This document shows positions 55,074 to 63,976 of a stretch of DNA of 64,000 nt, one piece after another (the first letter of the stretch is position 1; each line of letters starts with the position of its first letter). The DNA is from Cetobacterium somerae ATCC BAA-474 (GTDB taxonomy: Bacteria; Fusobacteriota; Fusobacteriia; Fusobacteriales; Fusobacteriaceae), in the NCBI RefSeq assembly GCF_000479045.1, contig NZ_KI518200.1:89131-153130 (forward strand). Reading direction: 5' to 3'. The position numbers and the translations under genes were made by a program. A model generated the notes under the pieces. It saw nothing but the letters and a program-made list of their open reading frames with translations, did not search any database and was not told the DNA's origin.

Positions 55074-55934
55074 TTAGCAACTTTCAACCATAATCTTAGT
55101 TAAATCATCAAAAGAATACCCTTTTAATGTTGCTAGTTTTGGAGCTAAACTAGTCTCTGTCATTCCAGGACAAGTATTTACCTCTAAGAAGTAAGTTTTT
55201 CCATCTTTTAAGATAAAATCACTTCTTGTTACTCCCTTTAACCCTAACTTTTCATGAATTTTTCTAGCAGCTTCAGAAGCTTCTTCATATGCTTTTTCAT
55301 CTATTTGAGCAGGACATTCGTACTCTGTTTTACCTACTGTATATTTTGATTCATAGTCATATAATCCCGATTTTGGTTTTATTCTAACCACACCTAATTT
55401 TTCTCCATTTAATACTCCTGCTGTTAATTCATCCCCTTTTATAAACTCCTCTATTAAAGGTTCTTTATTTTGTAATACTTCGTAAGCTTTTAAAGCTTCT
55501 TCTTTCGTGTTACAAATATATAACCCTACACTTGATCCCTCTTTTGCTGGTTTTATAACAACAGGATAACTATCAATTTCTTCAACAGAACCATATGTTT
55601 TAGCTATTCTTATTCCTAAATCTTTAGCTATTATCTTTGTTAAAATTTTATCCATTGCAACAGCACTACCTGTTACTCCTGAACCTGTATATTTTTTACC
55701 TAACATATCTAAAACAGATTGAACTCTACCATCCTCACCATATTCACCATGAAGAGCTAGATAAACTAAATCATAATCATTCTCTATAAATGCTGATACT
55801 AAGTTTTCTTTTGTCAAATCTATTTTATATGCATCGTACCCTTGTCTTAATAGACTATTTAAAATAGCCTGTCCACTTCTTAAAGAAACCTCTCTCTCTG
55901 ATGTAATTCCACCCATAACAACTGCTATTTTCAC
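55074..55934 (-). CDS. ddl: D-alanine--D-alanine ligase
   Basis: ATP-grasp enzyme making D-Ala-D-Ala for the peptide stem. VVMGGITSEREVSLRSG at about 5-21, ALHGEYGEDGRVQ, VIKPAKEGSSVG and FLEVNTCPGMTETSL are all typical. At 286 residues it is at the short end for Ddl. The glycine-rich substrate loop and the metal ligands in EVNT are intact. It lies between murB and ftsQ, as in many cell-wall clusters. Confidence 0.96.
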   Translation of the reverse strand: MKIAVVMGGITSEREVSLRSGQAILNSLLRQGYDAYKIDLTKENLVSAFIENDYDLVYLALHGEYGEDGRVQSVLDMLGKKYTGSGVTGSAVAMDKILTKIIAKDLGIRIAKTYGSVEEIDSYPVVIKPAKEGSSVGLYICNTKEEALKAYEVLQNKEPLIEEFIKGDELTAGVLNGEKLGVVRIKPKSGLYDYESKYTVGKTEYECPAQIDEKAYEEASEAARKIHEKLGLKGVTRSDFILKDGKTYFLEVNTCPGMTETSLAPKLATLKGYSFDDLTKIMVESC

Positions 55935-55948
55935 TTGATCCCTCCTAG

Positions 55949-56791
55949 TTAGTTTCTTACTATTATAATCTCTTCTTCTAGTTGTATTCCAGTTTTATTT
56001 TTTACTCCTGCTTTTACCTCTTCTATTATATCTATAATATCTTTAAATTTTGCATCGCCTTTGTTTACAACAAAATTTGGATGTACCATAGATATTTGAG
56101 CTCCTCCTACTTTTTTACCTTGAAGTCCAGCCTCTATAATTAATCTTGCAGAAAAATATCCTTCTGGATTTTTAAATGTACTTCCTAAGTTTGGTTCATT
56201 TAATGGGTGATTTTCGCTTCTTTTTAATTTATACTTCTCTACAACTTCACTTAAATAACCATTTTCAAATTTGAAAGTTGCACTTACTACAACCCATTTT
56301 TTCTCTTTTATCTCTGTCACTCTATATGAAAATTTTAAATTTTCTTTCTCTATTTTTCTAAGCTCATTATTTTCATCTACAATTTCAACTGATATTATTT
56401 TATCAAAAATCTCAGTTCCATGAGCTCCTCCGTTCATAAAAACAAGTCCACCAACACTTCCTGGTATTCCTGCTAAATTTTCTAAACCTGTATAGTTTTT
56501 TTCTGCCATATAATCTATTAAATCAGAAAAATCTAACCCCGCTCCAACTTCAACTATCCCCTCACCTTTATCATCTATATAATCAATAGCCTTAAGAGAA
56601 ATAAATGTTGTATCAAGTTCTCCATCAAATATTAATGTATTTGTTCCATTACCTATTATAAATCTATTTTCTTTCTCTTTCAAAACGTCCAATAATTCGT
56701 TTTTATTTTCAATTTCAATAAACTCTTTAGCTGTTCCACCAATTTTCATATTAGAATGTTCTTTCATCGAGTGATTTTTATATAATTTCAT
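55949..56791 (-). CDS. murB: UDP-N-acetylenolpyruvoylglucosamine reductase
   Basis: NADPH- and FAD-dependent reduction that completes UDP-N-acetylmuramate. The N-terminus NHSMKEHSNMKIGGTA, the FAD loop IIGNGTNTLIF, LAGIPGSVGGLVFMNGGAHG, and GSTFKNPEGYFSARLIIEAG with the catalytic Ser are present. At 280 residues it lacks the extra loop of E. coli MurB, thus a type II enzyme. It overlaps murC by 14 bases. Confidence 0.96.
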   Translation of the reverse strand: MKLYKNHSMKEHSNMKIGGTAKEFIEIENKNELLDVLKEKENRFIIGNGTNTLIFDGELDTTFISLKAIDYIDDKGEGIVEVGAGLDFSDLIDYMAEKNYTGLENLAGIPGSVGGLVFMNGGAHGTEIFDKIISVEIVDENNELRKIEKENLKFSYRVTEIKEKKWVVVSATFKFENGYLSEVVEKYKLKRSENHPLNEPNLGSTFKNPEGYFSARLIIEAGLQGKKVGGAQISMVHPNFVVNKGDAKFKDIIDIIEEVKAGVKNKTGIQLEEEIIIVRN

Positions 56792-58127
56792 TTCCTGTTC
56801 TCCCTATATTGTCTGCAATAGTATGAGCTAAATTAGATATATTCCCTGCTCCCATAAATAAGAATGTAGCTGATTCTTTTTCACCTGTTACTATTTTTTC
56901 TATATCTTCATTTTTCTCTATTATTCTACAGTGCTTGTGACCTATTTTTTCTTTTAATTTCTCTAATGTTACTCCAAATTCATTTTTTTCTCCTGCACTA
57001 TATACAGGCATTAATATAACTTCATCTACGCCTTCAAAGCTACCTTTAAAATCATTTAAAAGAAAATTTACACGACTATATCTATGTGGTTGAAAAATTG
57101 CTATTGTTTTATTTTTTTCTATTGTTTTTGCTCCTTGAATAGTTGCTTTAATCTCTGTTGGATGATGAGCATAATCATCTATTATTCTTATTTTATCACT
57201 ATGTAAAATATCATATCTTCTTTTCGCACCTTTAAAACTTAAAAGTTTTTCTGCTATTCTTTTTTTATCAATTCCATATTTTTTGGCTAAATAAATAACA
57301 GGTAAAGCATTTTGAATATTGTGATTCCCTGGAATAGATAGCTCAAACTCTCCAAACTTTTCTCCATCTATGATTACTGTAAATACTGTTTTAGAATTTA
57401 TTATTTTTATATCTGTTGCAATTATATCAGAATCATTTTTCTTAATGCTATAAGTTTTTATATTTTTTCTACCTTTTATTAACTCTAGTGTTTCTAAACA
57501 ATCATCACAAACTAATATCTCTCGTTTTGTCTGATCCATAAATTGTTTAAATGATTTTTTTATATTCTCAAGCGAACCATGATTTTCAAGGTGATCTGCT
57601 TCGATATTTGTTATTATTGAAATTTCTGGTGTTAGATGTAAAAATGAGTTGTCACTTTCATCAGCCTCTGCAATAAAAATCTCTGTTTTTCCACATCTAG
57701 CATTAGAACCTATCTCTGGTAAAATTCCACCAACAACTATTGTTGGATCAATGTCTAAAAGTAACGATCCTAGCATTGAACTTGTCGTTGTTTTTCCATG
57801 AGTTCCTGCTACTGCAATTCCTTTTTCTTTATTCATTAAAAGGGCTAATAATTCTCCCCTCTTTATTATTTTTATTCCTAAATCTTTTGCTCTTATTATC
57901 TCTGGATTATCCTGCTTTATAGCACTTGAAGCCACAATTAAATCTGCTCCTAAAATATTTTCTGCATTATGCTCTCCAAAAACTTTAACTCCTAAGCTTT
58001 CTAACTCTTCAGTTACATAATTTCTTGAAAGATCAGCTCCGCATACATCATATCCTTTTAATTTCATAATTTTTGCTAAGCCACTCATTCCAATTCCATT
58101 TATTCCAATAAAATATATTTTATTCAT
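56778..58127 (-). CDS. murC: UDP-N-acetylmuramate--L-alanine ligase
   Basis: Adds the first amino acid, L-Ala, to UDP-MurNAc. YFIGINGIGMSGLAKIM at 5-21 is the Rossmann segment, AGTHGKTTTSSMLG the ATP loop, EADESDNSFLHL and DDYAHHPTEIKATI are MurC signatures. The 449-residue length is normal. It abuts murG and overlaps murB. Confidence 0.97.
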   Translation of the reverse strand: MNKIYFIGINGIGMSGLAKIMKLKGYDVCGADLSRNYVTEELESLGVKVFGEHNAENILGADLIVASSAIKQDNPEIIRAKDLGIKIIKRGELLALLMNKEKGIAVAGTHGKTTTSSMLGSLLLDIDPTIVVGGILPEIGSNARCGKTEIFIAEADESDNSFLHLTPEISIITNIEADHLENHGSLENIKKSFKQFMDQTKREILVCDDCLETLELIKGRKNIKTYSIKKNDSDIIATDIKIINSKTVFTVIIDGEKFGEFELSIPGNHNIQNALPVIYLAKKYGIDKKRIAEKLLSFKGAKRRYDILHSDKIRIIDDYAHHPTEIKATIQGAKTIEKNKTIAIFQPHRYSRVNFLLNDFKGSFEGVDEVILMPVYSAGEKNEFGVTLEKLKEKIGHKHCRIIEKNEDIEKIVTGEKESATFLFMGAGNISNLAHTIADNIGRTGNEII

Positions 58128-59204
58128 CTAACTCCTCCATATATCCAAGCACTCAACTATCTTTTCAGCTGCATTACTTTTCTTTAAATTTTTAGCTTTT
58201 CTACTCATTTTGTTTAACTCATCATCATTTTTTATGAGCTCTAAAGCTTTCTCTATGGCTTCATCTGCCTTGCTATCACTATATATAAGTGCTGCTTCGT
58301 TTTCTGATAATATCTTTGCATTTTGATACTGTCCAACTTTTATCGAATTATATGGTATTAAAATCGATGGTTTTTCAAGTTGCATTATTTCTGAAACGGT
58401 TAATGCTCCTGCTCTACAAACAACTAAGTCTGCTGCTGCCATTACATTTATCATATTATTAAAATATGGTTTTATTATGTCGCTAACCTTTATTTGTTGA
58501 TCTTCTAATTTTTCATTTATTTCCCCAAAATTTTTATCACCAGTAGCCCAATAAATTCTGATGCTTTTATCTTTATATATATCTTTTAAACTTTTGATTA
58601 CTGCTTCATTTAAGGATTTAGCACCTAAGCTTCCACCTGTTACTAAAAGTACTTTTTCATCTTTTCCAATCTTTAATCTTTCTCTTTCAGCATCCTTATC
58701 CATTGTATAAATATCTTCTCTTAAGGGATTTCCAGTAACTAAAAATTTGTGTTGATCTTTTACTGATATCTCTTCATATGTTGTGTCAAAAGCTAAAAAA
58801 CATTTCTTAGCTATTTTATAAAATAACTTATTTGCCATTCCTAAATCTGCATTTTGTTCTTGTAAATATATTTTTTTGCCTAAAATTGCACCTGCTAATA
58901 AAACAGGTATTGATATATAATTTCCAAATCCTATTATTATATCTGGCTGTTCTTTTTTTACAATTTTAAAAGCTTGTAAAAATGCCTTTATATTTGAAGG
59001 AATTTTTTTTAAATTTTGAAATGGATATACATCTATTCCTAAAAATTTAAATCCCTCTTCTGGAACTAAATCTTTTTCCATTCTAGTTGAACTTCCCACA
59101 AATAAAACTTCCATACCTCTATTTAATAGTTTTTTTCCAACTGCTAGCGCAGGATAAATATGTCCTCCTGTACCTCCAGTTGTTATAATTATTTTTTTCA
59201 TCAT
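58128..59204 (-). CDS. murG: UDP-GlcNAc:lipid I N-acetylglucosaminyltransferase
   Basis: Peripheral membrane GT28 enzyme that adds GlcNAc to lipid I, giving lipid II. TTGGTGGHIYPALAVGKKL at 8-26, FGNYISIPVLLAG, LVTGGSLGAKSLNEAV and VVCRAGALTVSEIMQLEKPSI all match MurG. The 358-residue length is normal. It is one base from murC and 10 from murD. Confidence 0.97.
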   Translation of the reverse strand: MMKKIIITTGGTGGHIYPALAVGKKLLNRGMEVLFVGSSTRMEKDLVPEEGFKFLGIDVYPFQNLKKIPSNIKAFLQAFKIVKKEQPDIIIGFGNYISIPVLLAGAILGKKIYLQEQNADLGMANKLFYKIAKKCFLAFDTTYEEISVKDQHKFLVTGNPLREDIYTMDKDAERERLKIGKDEKVLLVTGGSLGAKSLNEAVIKSLKDIYKDKSIRIYWATGDKNFGEINEKLEDQQIKVSDIIKPYFNNMINVMAAADLVVCRAGALTVSEIMQLEKPSILIPYNSIKVGQYQNAKILSENEAALIYSDSKADEAIEKALELIKNDDELNKMSRKAKNLKKSNAAEKIVECLDIWRS

Positions 59205-59214
59205 AAATTCTCTC

Positions 59215-60528
59215 CTAATTAAAGTAACTTTTTACTAAGTCTTTGAAAACTCTTCCTCTTTCTTCAAAATTTTTAAACTGATCAAAACTTGATGTCGCTG
59301 GAGAAAATAAAATAACTTCTTTATGATTTTTATCAACCTTAGATTTTAATTTTTCTAATACTTTATCTAAAGTTTTTAAATTAAAAATTCTCTCTTTTGA
59401 AAAACCAATTTTTTCTAATCCTATTTCTAACTTATCTGAAATATCACCTATCAAATAAACTTCTTTAACCTTATCTTTAATTATCTCTTCTAGTGGTGTT
59501 AAATCTAACTCTTTATCATATCCTCCACAAATTAAAATTGGTTGTTCAAAAGCTTCAATAGCAAATTTAGTAGAATCTATGTTAGTACCTTTAGAATCAT
59601 TTATAAATTCAACTACACCATACGAGAAAAAATTCTCCATTCTATGTTCTAATGTTTTAGTTGAATATAAAAACTCTCTTATTAATTCTGTTGGAATATC
59701 AAGCAATTTTCCTATACAAACAATAAATAATATATTTTCCAAATTATGTTTTCCTTTTAAAGACGCTAGCTTTTCCTCTAGAATAAACTCTCCATTATAA
59801 AAAACAGATTCATTTTCAACCCATACGCTCTCTTTTTTATATGTTTTATCCATTCCTACATATATTTTTTTCCCAGAAATCTTATCTTCTCTTTTTAAAC
59901 TTTCGGCACATGAAGTATTTACTATAAAATATTCACTTTCCTTTTGATTTTTTCCTATATTAAACTTTGTGTTATAATAATGGTCTAAATTTTTGTATCT
60001 TGATAGATGATCTGGTGCTAAATTAACTATTAAAGAGATATTCGCTTTAAACTCTTTTATATTCTCAAGTTGATAAGAGCTAGCTTCTAATACATAATAA
60101 TCAAGCTCTGGATTCTCCATAACCGTTTCACTAAAAGAATATCCTATATTTCCACACACTTTTGCTTTATAACCTGCTTTTTCTAATAATTCTTGAGTTT
60201 TTGTGGTTATTGTTGTTTTTCCATTTGTTCCTGTTATAGCTATTATTTTTCCAGAAATTTCATTGTTTTTTTTATATCTGTAACCTAATTCAATGTCATC
60301 TATTACTTCTATCTGTAATTCCAAAGCTTTTTTTACTAAATCTGTATAAGGAACTCCAGGACTTTTTATAAACAAATCTATTTTATCATTTTCTAATATT
60401 TTCATACCTTCTTTTGACGATATTCCTATTTTATCATCTATTAAAAAAACTTTGTATCCCATTTTCTTTAAAGTTTTTTCAGAACCTTTACCACTTACTC
60501 CAGCCCCAAAAACAATTGCTTTCTTCAT
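59215..60528 (-). CDS. murD: UDP-N-acetylmuramoylalanine--D-glutamate ligase
   Basis: Adds D-glutamate to UDP-MurNAc-L-Ala. VFGAGVSGKGSEKTLKK at the N-terminus, AITGTNGKTTITTKTQELL (ATP loop), LNLAPDHLSRYKN-like INLAPDHLSRY, and FINDSKGTNIDSTKFAIEAF are typical of MurD. The 437-residue length is normal. It starts 60 bases behind mraY, and a terminator-like hairpin lies in that gap. Confidence 0.96.
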   Translation of the reverse strand: MKKAIVFGAGVSGKGSEKTLKKMGYKVFLIDDKIGISSKEGMKILENDKIDLFIKSPGVPYTDLVKKALELQIEVIDDIELGYRYKKNNEISGKIIAITGTNGKTTITTKTQELLEKAGYKAKVCGNIGYSFSETVMENPELDYYVLEASSYQLENIKEFKANISLIVNLAPDHLSRYKNLDHYYNTKFNIGKNQKESEYFIVNTSCAESLKREDKISGKKIYVGMDKTYKKESVWVENESVFYNGEFILEEKLASLKGKHNLENILFIVCIGKLLDIPTELIREFLYSTKTLEHRMENFFSYGVVEFINDSKGTNIDSTKFAIEAFEQPILICGGYDKELDLTPLEEIIKDKVKEVYLIGDISDKLEIGLEKIGFSKERIFNLKTLDKVLEKLKSKVDKNHKEVILFSPATSSFDQFKNFEERGRVFKDLVKSYFN

Positions 60529-60555
60529 GGATTTCCCTCCTTATTTTTAAACGAC

Positions 60556-60582
60556 AAAAACCACAGTGACTTTCACTGTGGT
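60556..60582 (-). terminator. Terminator-like hairpin inside the cell-wall operon
   Basis: On the minus strand ACCACAGTGA pairs perfectly with TCACTGTGGT (10 bp, three-base loop) and is followed by TTTTTGTCGTTT. It lies between mraY and murD, so it may lower transcription of murD to ftsZ relative to murF-mraY. Confidence 0.7.
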
Positions 60583-60587
60583 CTTAT

Positions 60588-61676
60588 TTATAGTATTCCT
60601 CTTAATCTAACTATACCTAAAGCTATCATTCCTAAAAACAATGCAACAATCCAAAATCTCATTGTTACCTTTGTTTCTGGTAAGCCTGCTAATTCAAAAT
60701 GGTGGTGTATTGGTGCCATTCTAAACACTCTTTTCCCTCTCATTTTAAAAGAACCTACTTGAAGTATAACTGATACAGCTTCTAATACAAATACTCCTCC
60801 AATTATAGGTAAAAGCAACTCTTGTTTAAGTAAAATTGCTACAACTCCCAGAATCCCACCTAGTGTTAATGATCCCGTGTCTCCCATAAAGATTTGTGCT
60901 GGATAAAAGTTATACCATAAGAATCCTAAGCCTGCTCCCACTAAAGCTGATAGAAATACTGACAATTCACCTATACCTGCTATATAATGTAAATTAAGGT
61001 GATTACTTAACTCAATATGACCTGTGAAATATGCTATTATTCCTAAAATTGTTGCACCTATTATTACAGGCATTATTGCTAATCCATCTAATCCATCAGT
61101 TATATTCACCGCATTAGATGTTCCCATTAGCACTAAAGCTATAAATATTAACATCAAAAAACTTCCTAAATAAAAATTACTATTTGATAATATTGGATTT
61201 ACAACTGATAAATCTAATATCTTGTTTCCTGTTAAACCAAATTCCTTTATAAAAAACCAAGTAACTATGGCTATAAAACACTGACCCATTAGCTTTTTTT
61301 TACCTGATAAACCTTTTTTATTAACAGTAAATTTTTTATAGTCATCTATAAAACCAATACTACTAAAAAGCAATGTTATTATAAACATTAAAATTAAGAA
61401 TTTATTAAAAAGGTCACCCACTAATAATCCTGTTAATAGAGTTCCAAAAATTATTAATATTCCACCCATTGTTGGAGTTCCCTTTTTTGAAAAGTGACTA
61501 ACTGGTCCCTCTTCTCTTATAGATTCTCCAAATTTTTTTACTTTCAAATACTTTATAAATGGTTTACCAGTAACTAAAACAACTAAAAATGCTAATATAA
61601 ATGCTAAAAAACTTCTTAAATATATTGATTTAAGCCCCTCTAAAACTGGAAAATACCCTGCCAATAAGTATAGCAT
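60588..61676 (-). CDS. mraY: Phospho-N-acetylmuramoyl-pentapeptide transferase
   Basis: Polytopic membrane enzyme that moves phospho-MurNAc-pentapeptide to undecaprenyl phosphate, forming lipid I. About ten membrane helices are seen. KKGTPTMGGILIIFG and FIDDYKKFTVNKKGLS (Asp pair), NAVNITDGLDGLAI, FMGDTGSLTLGG and APIHHHFEL are all present, so all catalytic residues seem intact. The 362-residue length is normal. Confidence 0.97.
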   Translation of the reverse strand: MLYLLAGYFPVLEGLKSIYLRSFLAFILAFLVVLVTGKPFIKYLKVKKFGESIREEGPVSHFSKKGTPTMGGILIIFGTLLTGLLVGDLFNKFLILMFIITLLFSSIGFIDDYKKFTVNKKGLSGKKKLMGQCFIAIVTWFFIKEFGLTGNKILDLSVVNPILSNSNFYLGSFLMLIFIALVLMGTSNAVNITDGLDGLAIMPVIIGATILGIIAYFTGHIELSNHLNLHYIAGIGELSVFLSALVGAGLGFLWYNFYPAQIFMGDTGSLTLGGILGVVAILLKQELLLPIIGGVFVLEAVSVILQVGSFKMRGKRVFRMAPIHHHFELAGLPETKVTMRFWIVALFLGMIALGIVRLRGIL

Positions 61677-61694
61677 CCCTCTTACTCCTTTTTA

Positions 61695-62981
61695 CTACAT
61701 AATTATTTCTTCTAACTTCATTCCTCTTGAACCTTTTAATAAAACAGCTACATCCCCAGTTTTATTAAGTTCATCCCTTATCTCTTCTTTTTTTGTAAAA
61801 TGAATAATTTTAGGATTATTTAATTCATCTAAAGCTTTTTTCATTCTTTCCCCATAAACAAATACTTTATCAAATTCATATTTTAAAGCTTCAGTTAATA
61901 TATCTACGTGATATTCTATCTCCTTATCACCAAGTTCAAGAGCATCACCTAAAACAACTACCTTTTTTTTGTTTAACGGTAAAGAAGAAAATGCATTTAA
62001 AGCCATTTTCATAGATACAGGACTCGCATTATACGCATCATTTATAAATAAAATTTTATTTTTTTCTATTTTCTCAAATCTCATAGATGTTATTTTAATA
62101 TTTTTTAATGCATTTTTAATTTCGTCATAAGACATCTCAAATATTTTTCCTAACGCAATAGCAAAAGAAGCATTTACTACATTATACAATCCGTTTAAAG
62201 GTACGAAATATTTTTCATTATTTAAAAAGAAATTAACACCCTCATAAATTTCAATAAAATTATTTATAATATAATCATTTTTATTTTCGAATCCAATTTT
62301 TAAAGCTTCTAAATTTTTCAAATAAAAATCATCACCATAAACTAAGGTATTATTTTTATTCACATAATTTAAAACTTCAGTTTTTGCTTTAAACACATTG
62401 TCTCTATTTTTTAAAAATTCTAAATGAGAGTCTCCAATATTTGTTATCACTGCATAATCTGGTCTTGCAATTTTTGATAATAAATCAATTTCACCTAAAT
62501 TACTCATACCCATTTCTAAAACTGCAATTTCATCACTTTCTTTTAATTGTAACAACGTAAATGGAAGCCCAATTTGATTATTATAATTTCCTAAAGTTTT
62601 TTGTGTTTTATATTTTGTTGATAAAACTCCATGTATTAAATCTTTAGTTGTTGTTTTACCTTCACTTCCTGTTACAGCTATAATTTTAGTGCATAATTTT
62701 TCTCTATATAGTTTAGCTATATTCTGTAAAAAGTCTATACTATTTAAAACTTTAATAATTTTTTCACTTTCATTTGTAGGACTTTTATCACAAATAATAA
62801 GTTCCGCCCCTTTTTTAAGAGCTTCATCTATATAATTATATCCATTATTTATAGCTATAAATAATGAACCTTTTTCTACCTTCTTACTATCCATTTGAAT
62901 ATTATCAATCTCTAGGTTTTTAGGTAAATTTATATTTAACTTTTGAAAATAATTTAATAGAACTTCAGTAAATGTTTTCAA
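61695..62981 (-). CDS. murF: UDP-MurNAc-tripeptide--D-alanyl-D-alanine ligase
   Basis: Adds the D-Ala-D-Ala made by Ddl to the tripeptide. VTGSEGKTTTKDLIHGVL is the ATP loop (Ser-Glu in place of the usual Thr/Ser-Asn), EMGMSNLGEI, ITNIGDSHLEFL and INDAYNASPVSMKMAL are MurF motifs. I place the start at a TTG at 62981 (428 residues, first residues KTFTEVLL), 8 bases behind AAGGGG; an ATG at 63023 lies inside the probable promoter and has no ribosome site. It heads the cluster. MurE is absent from the window. Confidence 0.93.
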   Translation of the reverse strand: MKTFTEVLLNYFQKLNINLPKNLEIDNIQMDSKKVEKGSLFIAINNGYNYIDEALKKGAELIICDKSPTNESEKIIKVLNSIDFLQNIAKLYREKLCTKIIAVTGSEGKTTTKDLIHGVLSTKYKTQKTLGNYNNQIGLPFTLLQLKESDEIAVLEMGMSNLGEIDLLSKIARPDYAVITNIGDSHLEFLKNRDNVFKAKTEVLNYVNKNNTLVYGDDFYLKNLEALKIGFENKNDYIINNFIEIYEGVNFFLNNEKYFVPLNGLYNVVNASFAIALGKIFEMSYDEIKNALKNIKITSMRFEKIEKNKILFINDAYNASPVSMKMALNAFSSLPLNKKKVVVLGDALELGDKEIEYHVDILTEALKYEFDKVFVYGERMKKALDELNNPKIIHFTKKEEIRDELNKTGDVAVLLKGSRGMKLEEIIM

Positions 62982-63013
62982 TTTTACATCCCCTTTTTTT
63001 ATATTCGCTCTAT

Positions 63014-63043
63014 ATTTTACCATTTTTTTAGTATTCTTTTCAA
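63014..63043 (-). promoter_or_regulatory. Promoter of the cell-wall/division operon
   Basis: On the minus strand TTGAAA (63038-63043) and the extended -10 TGGTAAAAT (63014-63022) are 18 bases apart. It lies in the eight-base gap region after the lipid kinase stop. Confidence 0.6.
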
Positions 63044-63050
63044 ATTTTTT

Positions 63051-63941
63051 TTAACTAATACCTAAAACTTTTAAGCCTTTATGAATACATTCAATTTCAA
63101 TAGGTAAATTAGGTCCTGTTTCTCCATCTATATCTGTTGAATAATTTTCAACTCCTACAATTTTCATAAATCTAGTTTTAAAATATTTTATTGAATGAAT
63201 TTTTTTCTCTAAATGAGTTTTTGTAGCTAATGCTGCACTTATTTCTGGAACATCTGTTATAAAATCTGGTTTTAGCAGTAAAACATCAAAAAATCCATCA
63301 TCTAATTTGGCATTATATGCCAATTCAAAATTTCCAGCACTTTTTCCATTAAAAACTAAAAGAGAAACAATATCTGTTATTGCACTATATTCATCGCTCT
63401 CTAATATAATTTTCATTTTTTTTATTTTAGTCATCTCTTTTATTCCATTTAACACATATGCTAATTTCCCCATAGTTTTTATCATATTTCTATCAGTTGT
63501 TTGAGAAATTGTAGAAAAAACTCCAAGGCTAGCTATATTTATGAAATACTGATTATTTATTCTTCCTAAATCTATCTCTTTAACATCTGTTGATAGTATT
63601 TTTTTACAAGCTTTTTCAATATTTCTAGGCATTTTTATTACATTAGCAAAATCATTTGCAGTCCCTGTTGGTAGTATCGCTATTGGAATATCTATCTCAT
63701 TTTTTTTTAAAATATTAACAAAACTATTTATTGTTCCATCTCCGCCTGATATTAAAAAATGATCATAATCTTCAATATTTTCTAAAATCTCCTCTTTTTT
63801 GCAACAGTGAGAAACTCTGAATATATCGACTACAAACCCATGATCTTGATAAATCTCAAAAATTTTATCCAATTCTTTTAAAATTTTTCCACCACCTGAA
63901 ACAGGATTATATATTAGTTTTACTTTTTTTTGTCTTTTCAT
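63051..63941 (-). CDS. Diacylglycerol kinase-family lipid kinase (YegS/DgkB)
   Basis: Soluble lipid kinase that phosphorylates a lipid hydroxyl, probably diacylglycerol, with ATP. KLIYNPVSGGGKILKELD at 9-26, the nucleotide motif ISGGDGTINSFVN and PTGTANDFANVIKMP are the DAGK catalytic-domain signatures. SGVF-like and DIDGETGP segments near the end fit the C-terminal sandwich. The 296-residue length is usual. It starts only about 35 bases behind a 5S rRNA, with GGAGG as ribosome site and no visible promoter in between. Confidence 0.9.
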   Translation of the reverse strand: MKRQKKVKLIYNPVSGGGKILKELDKIFEIYQDHGFVVDIFRVSHCCKKEEILENIEDYDHFLISGGDGTINSFVNILKKNEIDIPIAILPTGTANDFANVIKMPRNIEKACKKILSTDVKEIDLGRINNQYFINIASLGVFSTISQTTDRNMIKTMGKLAYVLNGIKEMTKIKKMKIILESDEYSAITDIVSLLVFNGKSAGNFELAYNAKLDDGFFDVLLLKPDFITDVPEISAALATKTHLEKKIHSIKYFKTRFMKIVGVENYSTDIDGETGPNLPIEIECIHKGLKVLGIS

Positions 63942-63976
63942 ATAATCATCCTCCAGTTTTTAGATATAAAAAAAAG

